From: an uncultured Oceanobacter sp.
GTDB taxonomy: Bacteria; Pseudomonadota; Gammaproteobacteria; Pseudomonadales; Oceanobacteraceae
Direction of reading: 5' to 3'
Length of the DNA stretch: 64,000 nt
NCBI GenBank assembly: GCA_913061185.1
Contig: CAJXTI010000014.1
Span: forward strand, 1 to 64,000
Shown here: positions 51,545-60,146 of the stretch, piece by piece
How the letters are laid out: every line of letters starts with the position of its first letter
How positions within the stretch are numbered: the first letter of the stretch is position 1
The notes under the pieces: model-generated
Database searches by the model: none
Seen by the model: only the letters and a program-made list of their open reading frames with translations
What the model was told of the DNA's origin: nothing
Position numbers and translations under genes: made by a program

Positions 51545-53203
51545 ATGTCCGCCGTTACCCAATTACCCGCCTGGCAAGCTTTGCAGCAACGCATCGAAAC
51601 GGCACTTGAAACCCCCATACTGTCGCTGTTCGATGACCCGGAGCGGTTTGACAAATATTCGCTCAAGGTTCAGAACATCCTGTTGGATATCTCCAAAAAC
51701 CCGATTGACGATGACACCTTCCAGCAACTGCTGGAACTGGCACGCCAGTGTGATCTGGAAAAACGTCGCGACGCCATGTTTAACGGTGAGCACATCAATG
51801 TGACTGAAGACAGGGCAGTATTACATACCGCCTTGCGTAACCGTGGTCATTCACCGGTTTACGTGGATGGCGAAGATGTCATGCCCATCATTGAACACGA
51901 ACTCAAACGTATGCGAGTGTTTGTCAATGCCGTACGCAAGGGCCGCTGGCGAGGACATTCCGGCAAGCGGATTACTGATGTGGTCAATATCGGTATTGGT
52001 GGCTCTGATCTCGGCCCCCGGATGGTGACTCAGGCGCTCAAGCCCTACGCCGACGACCAGATCAATATCCATTTTGTTTCCAACGTCGACGGCATGGAAA
52101 TCGCCAACGTCCTGAAAGGGCTGAACCCGGAGCGGGTGTTGTTTGTTGTCGCGTCCAAAACCTTTACCACCTCCGAAACCATGACCAACGCCCAGACTGC
52201 CCGCAACTGGCTGATGGCTTCCTCGTTCGACAGCCGTGCCGTCGCCCAGCACTTTGTTGCCGTATCCAGCAATGCGGTAGCGGTAAAAGCCTTCGGTATC
52301 AAACTGGAGAATACTTTCCAAATGTCGGACTGGGTCGGTGGCCGCTTCTCGCTGTGGTCTGCCATTGGTCTCCCAATTGCCTTGTACCTGGGCTTCAAGC
52401 AGTTTGAAGAATTGTTGCAGGGTGCCCACGATATGGATTTGCACTTTCGTAACGAGCCACTGGAGCGTAACGCCCCGATGTGGCTGGCACTGACCACCCT
52501 GTGGAACAGCACTTTCCTGGGTCGTCATAGTCAGGCCATCCTACCGTACGATTGGCCGCTAAAAAAATTCTCTGCTTACTTGCAACAGGCCGAAATGGAA
52601 AGCAACGGTAAATCCGTTGATCGCAACGGCGACATCGTTCCTTACACCACCGGTTCGATTATCTGGGGACAGCTGGGTATCGACGGCCAGCATGCCTTTT
52701 ATCAGTACCTGCATCAGGGCAACACCATCGTACCCGCTGACTTTATTGGCTCGGTAGAAAGCAGCACCCCAGTAGCGGGCCACCATGAAAAACTGATGGC
52801 CAACTTCTTCGCCCAGACCGAAGCCCTGATGTGTGGCATCAACGCCGACGACGTACGTCGTGACCTGACCGCCAAGGGCATGTCGAGCGCCAATATCGAA
52901 CGCCTGATCCCGCACAAGATCCACCAGGGGAATCGGCCAACCAACAGTCTGATTCTGGATCACCTGAGTCCACGCACTCTGGGTGCCCTGATTGCGCTGT
53001 ATGAGCACAAGATTTTTATCCTTGGCACGATCTGGGACATCTGCTCATTCGACCAATGGGGCGTCGAGCTGGGCAAAACCCTGGCGCAAAACATCCTGCC
53101 CGAACTGCAAAGCGGCGACGTTCGTGACGATCACGATGACTCCACCCGCAACCTGATGCAGTACTTTGTCGACCAACGCAAAAGTATCGGAAATATGGAA
53201 TAA
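51545..53203 (+). CDS. pgi: Glucose-6-phosphate isomerase
   Basis: A 552-residue phosphoglucose isomerase interconverting glucose-6-phosphate and fructose-6-phosphate in the cytoplasm. Both family signatures are present: DWVGGRFSLWSAIGLP and the C-terminal GALIALYEHKIFILGTIWDICSFDQWGVELGK. GGSDLGP and SKTFTTSETM phosphate-binding segments are also intact. AAGGA precedes the ATG. It follows eda by 155 bp. With eda it suggests hexose metabolism through Entner-Doudoroff, with pgi mainly recycling fructose-6-phosphate. Confidence 0.97.
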   Translation: MSAVTQLPAWQALQQRIETALETPILSLFDDPERFDKYSLKVQNILLDISKNPIDDDTFQQLLELARQCDLEKRRDAMFNGEHINVTEDRAVLHTALRNRGHSPVYVDGEDVMPIIEHELKRMRVFVNAVRKGRWRGHSGKRITDVVNIGIGGSDLGPRMVTQALKPYADDQINIHFVSNVDGMEIANVLKGLNPERVLFVVASKTFTTSETMTNAQTARNWLMASSFDSRAVAQHFVAVSSNAVAVKAFGIKLENTFQMSDWVGGRFSLWSAIGLPIALYLGFKQFEELLQGAHDMDLHFRNEPLERNAPMWLALTTLWNSTFLGRHSQAILPYDWPLKKFSAYLQQAEMESNGKSVDRNGDIVPYTTGSIIWGQLGIDGQHAFYQYLHQGNTIVPADFIGSVESSTPVAGHHEKLMANFFAQTEALMCGINADDVRRDLTAKGMSSANIERLIPHKIHQGNRPTNSLILDHLSPRTLGALIALYEHKIFILGTIWDICSFDQWGVELGKTLAQNILPELQSGDVRDDHDDSTRNLMQYFVDQRKSIGNME

Positions 53204-53233
53204 ACGGGAAGAGGGAATAAACGGAAAGAGGGA
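53200..53233 (+). repeat. 17-bp tandem repeat at the pgi stop codon
   Basis: ATAAACGGGAAGAGGGA followed directly by ATAAACGGAAAGAGGGA (one mismatch). The first copy includes the pgi stop codon, so the duplication created a second TAA downstream in a different register. Confidence 0.75.
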
Positions 53234-53242
53234 AAGTATTTG

Positions 53243-53269
53243 GGCTGCCGGAAAACGATTCAGGCAGCC
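53243..53269. other. Inverted repeat between convergent genes
   Basis: GGCTGCC (53243-53249) and GGCAGCC (53263-53269) form a 7-bp stem with a 13-bp loop between the convergent pgi and outer-membrane protein genes. There is no strong U-run on either strand; it may be a weak bidirectional terminator or an RNA-stabilising hairpin. Confidence 0.45.
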
Positions 53270-53320
53270 ATCATTGCAGAGACGCGACGAAAGCAAGATA
53301 TTAGAGGACGACTATCAGCC

Positions 53321-54148
53321 TCAGAAATACACCCGCAAACCCAGATCCACGCTATTGATACCTGAATCATAACCATCGCCATCACTGCTCAGGTCATAGC
53401 GTGTGTAACCCAACCCGGCACCAAAAGCATCATCCAGGCGGACATCCAGACCCACGCCATACAGCAAGCCAAAACCATCCATACTGGTAGAGCCAGACGC
53501 GGTTTCACGCTCGGTCGACCAGCGATGCAAGCCCAGCTTGAACATCAGATCCGTATGTTTGAATATCTGGCGACCAAAGCGGGTGGCTACCTGAATGGAA
53601 GACGTCGTGTCATTAAAAGCACCCAGCGAGGCTGAGCTTTTTACCTTGGCTTCACCCAGGCTTTGATAACCCAGCAACACATCGAAGCGACTACGATCAA
53701 CCAGCTCAAAACGGGTACCGAAGAACACCCCCAGTGTCGTTACACCAACCGACTCGGATTCGCTCGTAACACCTGCCGTACCCACCGTTGCTTCAACAAA
53801 GTGATCAATGGTCTTGCCAGCACCTTCTTTGACTTCGCTCACAGCGTAATTGGTTTTGCCACAGCCCAGACAGCGAACAAAAGCCGCCTGCAACGGGGTC
53901 ACCACCATGGCTTCTGCTGCTTCATCCGAATTACCACCCATCAGCGTAAACGGCAGCGTCACAGAATAAAGCACCGCACCCGCCTGCGAGATGATGAAAT
54001 AGAGCGGGCGCACCAGCAAGGTGTCTGCCACCATGGCACCCACACTTGGTGTCTCTTCAAAATCTTCCGCCTGCGCCATAGCCGACATCGTCAGCACACA
54101 GGCTGCAAGTCCGATACGTAAGGAGGTTCTCAGGGCCGTCAGTTGCAT
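53321..54148 (-). CDS. Predicted outer-membrane beta-barrel protein
   Basis: A 275-residue exported protein with a signal peptide (LRTSLRIGLAACVLTMSAMAQAED). Residues about 36-80 contain a hydrophobic, helical region (MVADTLLVRPLYFIISQAGAVLYSVTLPFTL) and a small FVRCLGCGKT cysteine motif. From about residue 130 onward the sequence alternates hydrophobic and polar residues and ends in YF, like an eight-stranded OmpA/OmpX-type barrel. The fusion of a LVRPL-type helical module with a barrel is odd. The exact function is unknown. It is convergent with pgi and downstream of mutM on the same strand. Confidence 0.75.
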   Translation of the reverse strand: MQLTALRTSLRIGLAACVLTMSAMAQAEDFEETPSVGAMVADTLLVRPLYFIISQAGAVLYSVTLPFTLMGGNSDEAAEAMVVTPLQAAFVRCLGCGKTNYAVSEVKEGAGKTIDHFVEATVGTAGVTSESESVGVTTLGVFFGTRFELVDRSRFDVLLGYQSLGEAKVKSSASLGAFNDTTSSIQVATRFGRQIFKHTDLMFKLGLHRWSTERETASGSTSMDGFGLLYGVGLDVRLDDAFGAGLGYTRYDLSSDGDGYDSGINSVDLGLRVYF

Positions 54149-54310
54149 CGTGGTTCCTCGTTTAGCTCCACATGAGAATGTCGCGGACTATAGCAGCACT
54201 CTGCGATCACGTCACTGACGCAACTTCCGAGCTGTGACATAGAGGTTATTCTCAATATTCTGAGAGCCACAGGCACTCAACAGGCCCGGTCTATACCTCG
54301 CAACGAACGT

Positions 54311-55132
54311 CTACTTTTGACAGGCCGGGCAGTACACCGTCGCTCGCTGGCCTTGCCGAATCTCATACAATACCGCCTCGCAGACCCGACACGGCTTGCC
54401 GCCACGCCCATACACCTGCAACTGCTGGGCAAAATAACCGGGATTACCATCGCTGTTGACGAAATCACGTAACGTCGTGCCTCCCTGCTCAATTGCCTGC
54501 GCCAGTACCTGACGGATACAAGCCAACAAGCGGGCAAATCTGGGTTTACTGATTTTGCCAGCTGCTGTCGTTGGCCGAATACCGGCCATAAACAGACTCT
54601 CATTGGCGTAGATATTACCGACCCCAACCATGGTGTGGTTATCCATGATAAACAGCTTGATTGCCTGCTTCTTGCCACGACTGCGCTGATACAACGACTC
54701 GGCCGACAAGCCGGACAGCGTTTCGGCTAATAACGGCTCTGGCCCCAGCGAGGCAATCTGACTCAGCTGCTCTCCCGGCGGCTGCCACAGCAACGCACCA
54801 AAGCGTCTGGGGTCGTGATAGCGCAAAATCCAGCCACTCTCTAACACCCAGTCAATATGGTCATGAATACGAGGATCTTCCTCTTCTTTCACCAATCGTA
54901 GAGACCCCGACATGCCCAGATGCCAGACCGCCGTACCGGTAGCAAACTGCACCAGCAAATACTTGCCCCGACGGCTCAGGCCCGTCACCCGTTGGCCCGC
55001 CAGCGCAGACACCTCTTCAGCAACCGGCCAGCGTAAGCGCGGCTGACGCACAACGACGCCCTGAATAGTCTGGTTCAGCAGGTACGGTTCAATACCGCGC
55101 AGGGTCGTTTCTACTTCAGGAAGCTCTGGCAT
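54311..55132 (-). CDS. mutM: Formamidopyrimidine-DNA glycosylase
   Basis: A bifunctional DNA glycosylase/AP lyase (273 residues) that removes 8-oxoguanine and FaPy lesions. The N terminus is the catalytic PELPEVE (nucleophilic Pro after Met removal, then Glu3). The C-terminal zinc finger is complete with Cys248, Cys251, Cys268 and Cys271 (CRVC-x16-CPAC). Recognition-loop and helix-two-turn-helix segments (MVGVGNIYANESLF) are intact. It lies downstream of the rpmB-rpmG pair, separated by a strong terminator, as is common in gammaproteobacteria. Confidence 0.97.
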   Translation of the reverse strand: MPELPEVETTLRGIEPYLLNQTIQGVVVRQPRLRWPVAEEVSALAGQRVTGLSRRGKYLLVQFATGTAVWHLGMSGSLRLVKEEEDPRIHDHIDWVLESGWILRYHDPRRFGALLWQPPGEQLSQIASLGPEPLLAETLSGLSAESLYQRSRGKKQAIKLFIMDNHTMVGVGNIYANESLFMAGIRPTTAAGKISKPRFARLLACIRQVLAQAIEQGGTTLRDFVNSDGNPGYFAQQLQVYGRGGKPCRVCEAVLYEIRQGQRATVYCPACQK

Positions 55133-55191
55133 GGTTTGGATTGTATCGGATGTTGATAACAGGAAGAGCCTGGCGGCGAGCGCCAGATACG

Positions 55192-55230
55192 AAAAAACCC
55201 GGTTATAGCTCAGGAGCTATCCGGGTTTTT
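55192..55230. terminator. Bidirectional terminator between rpmG and mutM
   Basis: AAAAAACCCGG-TTATAGCT-CAGG-AGCTAT-CCGGGTTTTT: a long stem (ACCCGG/CCGGGT with inner ATAGCT/AGCTAT) flanked by A and T runs, functional in both directions. On the minus strand it ends the rpmB-rpmG transcript just after the rpmG stop. Confidence 0.92.
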
Positions 55231-55253
55231 CAAGCCTGCACAGGAAGGATCAA

Positions 55254-55412
55254 TTACTTGATCTTGGCTTCCTTGTACATCACATGCTTGCGGATAACGG
55301 GATCAAATTTCTTGATTTCCATTTTCTCAGGCATGGTGCGCTTGTTCTTGTCTGTAGTGTAGAAGTGACCGGTACCGGCACTGGACACCAGACGGATTTT
55401 GTCGCGTGGCAT
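55254..55412 (-). CDS. rpmG: Ribosomal protein L33
   Basis: A 52-residue large-subunit protein, too short for a 60-residue cutoff. It reads [20 protein letters not shown] and ends EAKIK, a clear L33. The usual paired CxxC zinc motifs are absent (the C-minus form), so this paralogue does not need zinc. It lies 11 bp after rpmB and ends just before a strong terminator. Confidence 0.96.
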   Translation of the reverse strand: MPRDKIRLVSSAGTGHFYTTDKNKRTMPEKMEIKKFDPVIRKHVMYKEAKIK

Positions 55413-55423
55413 AATCAGTCTCC

Positions 55424-55660
55424 TTAGAATTTTTCGCCGCGAGCACGCAGCTCGGCCAGCACCGGATCGATGCCTTTCTTGTCGATAATACGCATACCTT
55501 TAGTTGATACACGCAGACGAACAAAACGGCTTTCGCTTTCTACCCAAAAACGGTGGTATTGCAAGTTGGGTAAAAAACGGCGCTTGGTTTTGGTATTTGA
55601 GTGGGAAACGTTATTCCCGGAAACAGGACCTTTTCCTGTTACCTGACAAACCTTAGACAT
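55424..55660 (-). CDS. rpmB: Ribosomal protein L28
   Basis: A 78-residue large-subunit protein: [21 protein letters not shown], followed by [18 protein letters not shown] and a lysine-rich C terminus. Standard gammaproteobacterial length. The single cysteine of the CQVTGK motif is present without a full zinc knuckle. First gene of the rpmB-rpmG operon. Confidence 0.97.
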   Translation of the reverse strand: MSKVCQVTGKGPVSGNNVSHSNTKTKRRFLPNLQYHRFWVESESRFVRLRVSTKGMRIIDKKGIDPVLAELRARGEKF

Positions 55661-55829
55661 GGATCTAGCCCCGATTCTTAACTGTATCGATCAATCTGAA
55701 TTTCGTTAGCAACCGTGGGCATGGAGCGCTTTTTCAAGCGACACCAGAGAGGCCCTGGCTGAAAAGAGTTGCGCTTTATACCAAAACGACAAGCGCCACG
55801 CAAGCTGAAGTTTGTTTTTTGTACGAAAT

Positions 55830-56759
55830 TCACTCGAAACCAGAGGGGGTTTCCGGCAGCCGAACGTGCTCCGCCAGAAAGTCCAGAAACACCCGGATCC
55901 GCTGTGGCATCAACGCTCCCTGACCCACGTATACCGCGTAAAAAGTCTCTTGGTCACCAGGGTTCCATGGCTCCAATACGGGTAACAAACGGCCGGTGCG
56001 AATATCATTTTCAACCTGAAAGCGGGAGAGTCGTGCAAGCCCCGCCCCCGCCAGCACCAACTGCCGTAATGCCTCGCCATTACTGACCCGAAGATGATTC
56101 CCAGGATAAATCACCGTTTCTTCCGACGTGCCATCCTGTAGCCGCCAGCCAGAATCGGCACGCCGATAATTCACATCCAGCAATAGGTGACCCGCCAGCT
56201 CGCCCGGAGTCTGCACCAGCCCCCGCTCCTCAAAATACCGGGGAGCACCGACAATAACTTTTGCAGTACTCCCCAGGTGACGAGCAATCAAGCCCGAGTC
56301 TCGCATTGGTCCAGCTCTGACCGCAACATCGGTTCGGTGCTCATACAAATCCATCACTTCATCTGCGAGCACGATGTCCAATTGCACCTGCGGATAACGT
56401 GTGTAAAAAGCAGGCACCATAGGAAGTAAAAGATGCTGCCCATAAGGGACATTGACATTCACTCTCAGGCGTCCCTTTGGCACACTGCTGGCCGCAGCAC
56501 TGCACTCAGCATCATCCAGATCGGCCAGGATACGAACACCCCGTTCATAAAAGACGCAGCCTTCTGTGGTCAAACGCAATTGGCGACTGGAACGAACCAG
56601 TAGGCGTGTCCCCAAACGCACTTCCAGACGAGCAACCAACTTGCTGACCGCAGACGGCGTCATATCCAGAGCTCTGGCGGCGGCTGAAAAATTACCCGCA
56701 TCAACCACCCGAACAAACACTTCGAGTTCAGCGGATCGATTGATTTCCTGACGAGCCAT
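55830..56759 (-). CDS. LysR family transcriptional regulator
   Basis: A 309-residue LysR regulator: helix-turn-helix about 12-60 (ELEVFVRVVDAGNFSAAARALDMTPSAVSKLVARLEVRLG), then a periplasmic-binding-like effector domain. The PSAVSK recognition helix is of the type found in regulators next to quinone or alkene reductases. It is divergent from the SGNH hydrolase-Old Yellow Enzyme pair, 112 bp away, with a palindrome at 56772-56788 in between. It probably controls that pair and itself. Confidence 0.93.
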   Translation of the reverse strand: MARQEINRSAELEVFVRVVDAGNFSAAARALDMTPSAVSKLVARLEVRLGTRLLVRSSRQLRLTTEGCVFYERGVRILADLDDAECSAAASSVPKGRLRVNVNVPYGQHLLLPMVPAFYTRYPQVQLDIVLADEVMDLYEHRTDVAVRAGPMRDSGLIARHLGSTAKVIVGAPRYFEERGLVQTPGELAGHLLLDVNYRRADSGWRLQDGTSEETVIYPGNHLRVSNGEALRQLVLAGAGLARLSRFQVENDIRTGRLLPVLEPWNPGDQETFYAVYVGQGALMPQRIRVFLDFLAEHVRLPETPSGFE

Positions 56760-56771
56760 AAAGCCACACTC

Positions 56772-56788
56772 TATGAATCTATTTCATA
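56772..56788. promoter_or_regulatory. Palindromic LysR-box candidate
   Basis: TATGAA-TCTAT-TTCATA is a perfect inverted repeat with a 5-bp centre. It contains the T-N11-A type spacing expected of LysR operators and lies 12 bp upstream of the LysR start, which fits autoregulation and control of the divergent hydrolase-reductase pair. Confidence 0.65.
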
Positions 56789-56871
56789 CATGGTAGGCAT
56801 TCTGAATATCTGTTTCCAAGTACTTTTTTGACGGATTCTGTCGCTCAATCCATGACAGAGGAAATCAGACA

Positions 56872-58176
56872 ATGAAACGCCACCTTTCGCTTTGGGCCAC
56901 GACTCTGCTAACAGCCTTGGTCAACATACCCGTGAGCACTGCCGCCCAGACGGACCACTGGATAACCAGCTGGACAGCCAGCCCACAACCCGTTTGGGAT
57001 GAATCTTTTATTTTTCCGACCAACCTGCCAGCCACATTGAAGGATCAATCCATTATTCAGAATGCACGCATCAGCCTGGGAGGAAACCGCTTTCGGCTGG
57101 TGTTGGGCAACGAATACGGCAAAACACCGATTGTTATTGGTCATGCCAGTGTGAGACTGGAGCAGGGTAGCAAAAACACAACTGTCCAGCCGACCGCAGT
57201 GACCTTTCATGGCCAGACAGTTGCCCGGATCATGCCGGGGGCGCGACTTATCAGCGATCCGATTGCATTACCGATTCCCGATCTCTCCCAAGTGACCGTC
57301 GCGCTTTATCTTCCCGAGCCAACGCCAGTCCAAACGTTCCACTGGGATGCCAGACAAACCAGCTGGCTTGTTGCTGGTGATCAAACAGCGTCGATGACAA
57401 CACCGTCACAACTCAGAGACGCATTGAGCAGTACAGCCCGAGCCATCCTCAGTGGCATTGAGGTCAATACCAACCAACAGGCCAGTACCGTTGCGGTTCT
57501 GGGCGACTCTATAACCGATGGGGCGACGGCCTCTCTGGACACCAACAGCCGCTGGACTGACTTTCTGGCACAACGTCTTATCCGGGAAAATCAGGCCGTG
57601 ATCAATGCCGGCATTTCCGGAGCCAGATTACTGGTTGATGGCATGGGTGAAAACGCACTGGCCAGGCTGGAGCAGGACGTACTGTCACAACCCGGTGTCA
57701 AAACACTGATCGTCCTGATGGGCATCAATGACATTGCCTGGCCAGGCACTGCCTTTGCCCCGGACAGCCAGATGCCGTCACTTGATCAATTGACCGAGGG
57801 GTATCGTCAACTCGTTCGTTTGGCAAAACGTCAGGGCATCCGTGTATTGGTCGCCACACTCCCGCCATTCAAGGGTGCTCTTCCCGATACGCCGCTGGAC
57901 AATTATTACCAGCCTGAAAAAGACCAGCTCCGTTTAACACTTAACCACTGGTTTAGAACGTCTGACATTTTCGCTGGTGTTATCGATATGGCAGCGATCC
58001 TTGAAGATCCACACAACACTGGTCACCTGAATCCAGTTTATGATTCAGGGGATCATTTACACCCGGGAGATCGCGGCAACCAGGCAATGGCAGAGAGTAT
58101 CAGTCTTTCATTGCTGAAACCTTCGGCCTCACCACACCGTTCAGCCACGCTCACGCAAACCGGCACAGGAGAGTGA
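56872..58176 (+). CDS. Secreted SGNH/GDSL hydrolase
   Basis: A 434-residue exported esterase-like enzyme. A signal peptide (LSLWATTLLTALVNIPVSTAAQ) is followed by a domain of about 170 residues of beta type, then the SGNH hydrolase core. Catalytic Ser213 in VAVLGDSITDG (block I), the glycine of INAGISG (block II), Asn286 in LMGINDIAW (block III) and Asp394/His397 in SGDHLHPGDRG (block V) are all present. Family members hydrolyse esters of lipids or sugars. It is one base from the next gene (OYE), with CAGGAG coupling them. Substrate unknown. Confidence 0.9.
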   Translation: MKRHLSLWATTLLTALVNIPVSTAAQTDHWITSWTASPQPVWDESFIFPTNLPATLKDQSIIQNARISLGGNRFRLVLGNEYGKTPIVIGHASVRLEQGSKNTTVQPTAVTFHGQTVARIMPGARLISDPIALPIPDLSQVTVALYLPEPTPVQTFHWDARQTSWLVAGDQTASMTTPSQLRDALSSTARAILSGIEVNTNQQASTVAVLGDSITDGATASLDTNSRWTDFLAQRLIRENQAVINAGISGARLLVDGMGENALARLEQDVLSQPGVKTLIVLMGINDIAWPGTAFAPDSQMPSLDQLTEGYRQLVRLAKRQGIRVLVATLPPFKGALPDTPLDNYYQPEKDQLRLTLNHWFRTSDIFAGVIDMAAILEDPHNTGHLNPVYDSGDHLHPGDRGNQAMAESISLSLLKPSASPHRSATLTQTGTGE

Positions 58177-58177
58177 C

Positions 58178-59284
58178 ATGCTGTTTTCACCTTATCAGCT
58201 GGGACACCTGCTCCTGCCCAATCGCATCATCATGCCTCCCATGACCCGAGCCAGAGCCACCAGCGGCGGGCTTGCAACCCGGCTAATGGCAGACTATTAC
58301 GCCCAGAGAGCATCGGCTGGCCTGATTATTTCGGAAGGCACCCAAATTAGCCAGCAAGGCCAGGGCTACGCCTGGACTCCGGGGATATACACACCTGCCC
58401 AAGTGGCAGCATGGCAACACGTTACCCATGCTATTCATCAGCAAGGTGGCAGAATCTATGCCCAACTGTGGCACGTTGGCAGGCTCTCACATACGTCATT
58501 GCAAGCTGATGGGCAGTCGCCGGTTTCATCATCAGCACTACAAGCCAAAGGGGTGCAGGTGTTTATTGACCCGGAAAAACGAGGTCCGGCACTCGGCTCA
58601 GGCGAAATGGTCCAGCACTCCATGCCCAGGGCGCTGGAGCCGGGTGAAATCGGGGACATTATCAACGACTTCCGTCAGGCCGCCGAAAATGCGCTCAGAG
58701 CAGGCTTCGATGGTATCGAGTTACACGCGGCCAATGGCTATCTGATCAATCAGTTTCTGGACTCCCGGGCGAACACCCGCGAGGATAAATACGGCGGATC
58801 ACTGGAAAACCGGTTAAGGTTTTTGTCCGAAGTGGTAACGGCCACCACGCAGGTATATCCACCAGCCCAGGTAGGCGTAAGACTGTCTCCCCTGACCACA
58901 CAACAGGGCACCATTGACGATACGCCAGAAGCTACTTACCTTGCTGCCGCTTCCCGTTTGCAGGAACTGAACGTGGGTTACCTGCATATTGCCGAGGCCG
59001 ACTGGAGTGATGCGCCCATCATGCCGATACCGTTCAAACAGGCCATACGGCTTATTTTTCATGGCACCCTGATCTATTCCGGGAACTACAATCTGGATAA
59101 AGCCAATCAGGCCATCTCGACCGGCTGGGCCGACCTGATCGGATTTGGCCGACCATTTATTGCCAACCCGGATCTGCCTGAACGATTACGCTCTGGCTAC
59201 CCTCTGTCATCGTTAAACCACGCCCATTTGTTTGGAGGAGACTCGGCAGGCTATACCGACTACCTGCCATACACAGCCAACTAA
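58178..59284 (+). CDS. Old Yellow Enzyme family alkene reductase
   Basis: A 368-residue FMN-dependent, NAD(P)H-using ene reductase (NemA type). PPMTR (20-24), the WHVGR histidine (His99), the substrate pair His183/Asn186 (ELHAANGYLINQFLDSRANTR) and the proton-donor Tyr188 are intact. The usual acceptors are alpha-beta-unsaturated carbonyls, N-ethylmaleimide and nitro-esters. It follows the SGNH hydrolase by one base and has a CAGGAG ribosome site. Divergent control by the LysR regulator is likely. Pairing of a secreted esterase with an ene reductase is unusual. Confidence 0.94.
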   Translation: MLFSPYQLGHLLLPNRIIMPPMTRARATSGGLATRLMADYYAQRASAGLIISEGTQISQQGQGYAWTPGIYTPAQVAAWQHVTHAIHQQGGRIYAQLWHVGRLSHTSLQADGQSPVSSSALQAKGVQVFIDPEKRGPALGSGEMVQHSMPRALEPGEIGDIINDFRQAAENALRAGFDGIELHAANGYLINQFLDSRANTREDKYGGSLENRLRFLSEVVTATTQVYPPAQVGVRLSPLTTQQGTIDDTPEATYLAAASRLQELNVGYLHIAEADWSDAPIMPIPFKQAIRLIFHGTLIYSGNYNLDKANQAISTGWADLIGFGRPFIANPDLPERLRSGYPLSSLNHAHLFGGDSAGYTDYLPYTAN

Positions 59285-59326
59285 CCAGAAGCTAACCAGA
59301 AAACGTTCCGGGTCTGGCGGCAAGTG

Positions 59327-60001
59327 TTACACCCAGCCCCGCTCGGCAAAGGACACTTCCTCTCCATCGCCCACAACAATATGATCAAGCACCCGGATAT
59401 CCATCAACCCCAGTGCTTGTTGCAGCTTATCGGTAATATGCCGATCCGCCCGGCTTGGCTCCGCCACTCCGGAGGGGTGATTATGGGCAAAGATCACAGC
59501 GGCTGCGCCGCAGGCCAGCGCCTGCTTAGCCACCTCACGCGGATAAACCGCCGCACCGTCAATCGTGCCCTGAAACAGCTCCTTGTACTTGATAACCCGG
59601 TTCTGGTTATCCAGAAACAGGCAGACGAACACTTCGTGGTCGCGATCCCGAATCTGCGATGCCAGATAACGCCGGGTCAGTTCCGGGCTGGTCAGGGCAT
59701 CACCTTTTTGCAACTGCTCGGCCAAATGACGCCGGGCCATTTCCAGCACCGCCTGTAACTGGGCAAACTTGGCTGACCCTAACCCCAACGGCTGACAAAA
59801 ACGCGTTTCACTGGCCATCAGCAACGGTCGCAGACCGCCGAAGTCTGCCAATAGCTCGCGTGCCAGATCCACCGCACTCTTGCCCTTGACGCCGGTGCGC
59901 AGGAAGATCGCCAGCAACTCCGCGTCAGACAATGCCTCGGCTCCTTGGGCCAATAATTTTTCTCGGGGACGTTCCTGGGCTGGCCAATCGGTGATTGCCA
60001 T
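59327..60001 (-). CDS. radC: RadC-family JAB-domain protein
   Basis: A 224-residue UPF0758/RadC protein. N-terminal helix-hairpin-helix-like part ([32 protein letters not shown]) and C-terminal JAMM metalloprotease fold with His173, His175 and Asp186 in [16 protein letters not shown]. It is named for DNA repair, but that role is disputed. Its position divergent from coaBC is the common gammaproteobacterial order. A GGAGG site precedes the ATG. Confidence 0.95.
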   Translation of the reverse strand: MAITDWPAQERPREKLLAQGAEALSDAELLAIFLRTGVKGKSAVDLARELLADFGGLRPLLMASETRFCQPLGLGSAKFAQLQAVLEMARRHLAEQLQKGDALTSPELTRRYLASQIRDRDHEVFVCLFLDNQNRVIKYKELFQGTIDGAAVYPREVAKQALACGAAAVIFAHNHPSGVAEPSRADRHITDKLQQALGLMDIRVLDHIVVGDGEEVSFAERGWV

Positions 60002-60146
60002 AAGCTGCCTCCTTGCAGTGATGTGGGCATCCGTTATATCTGCGCTGTATGTGTGTGCGCGACAGTGCCTGCGCCATGAAAGACGCCTTCAATCCGCCGC
60101 TGCGTTATACTGACGCCATTTTACCCCGGTACTGACGAGTCCTGCC

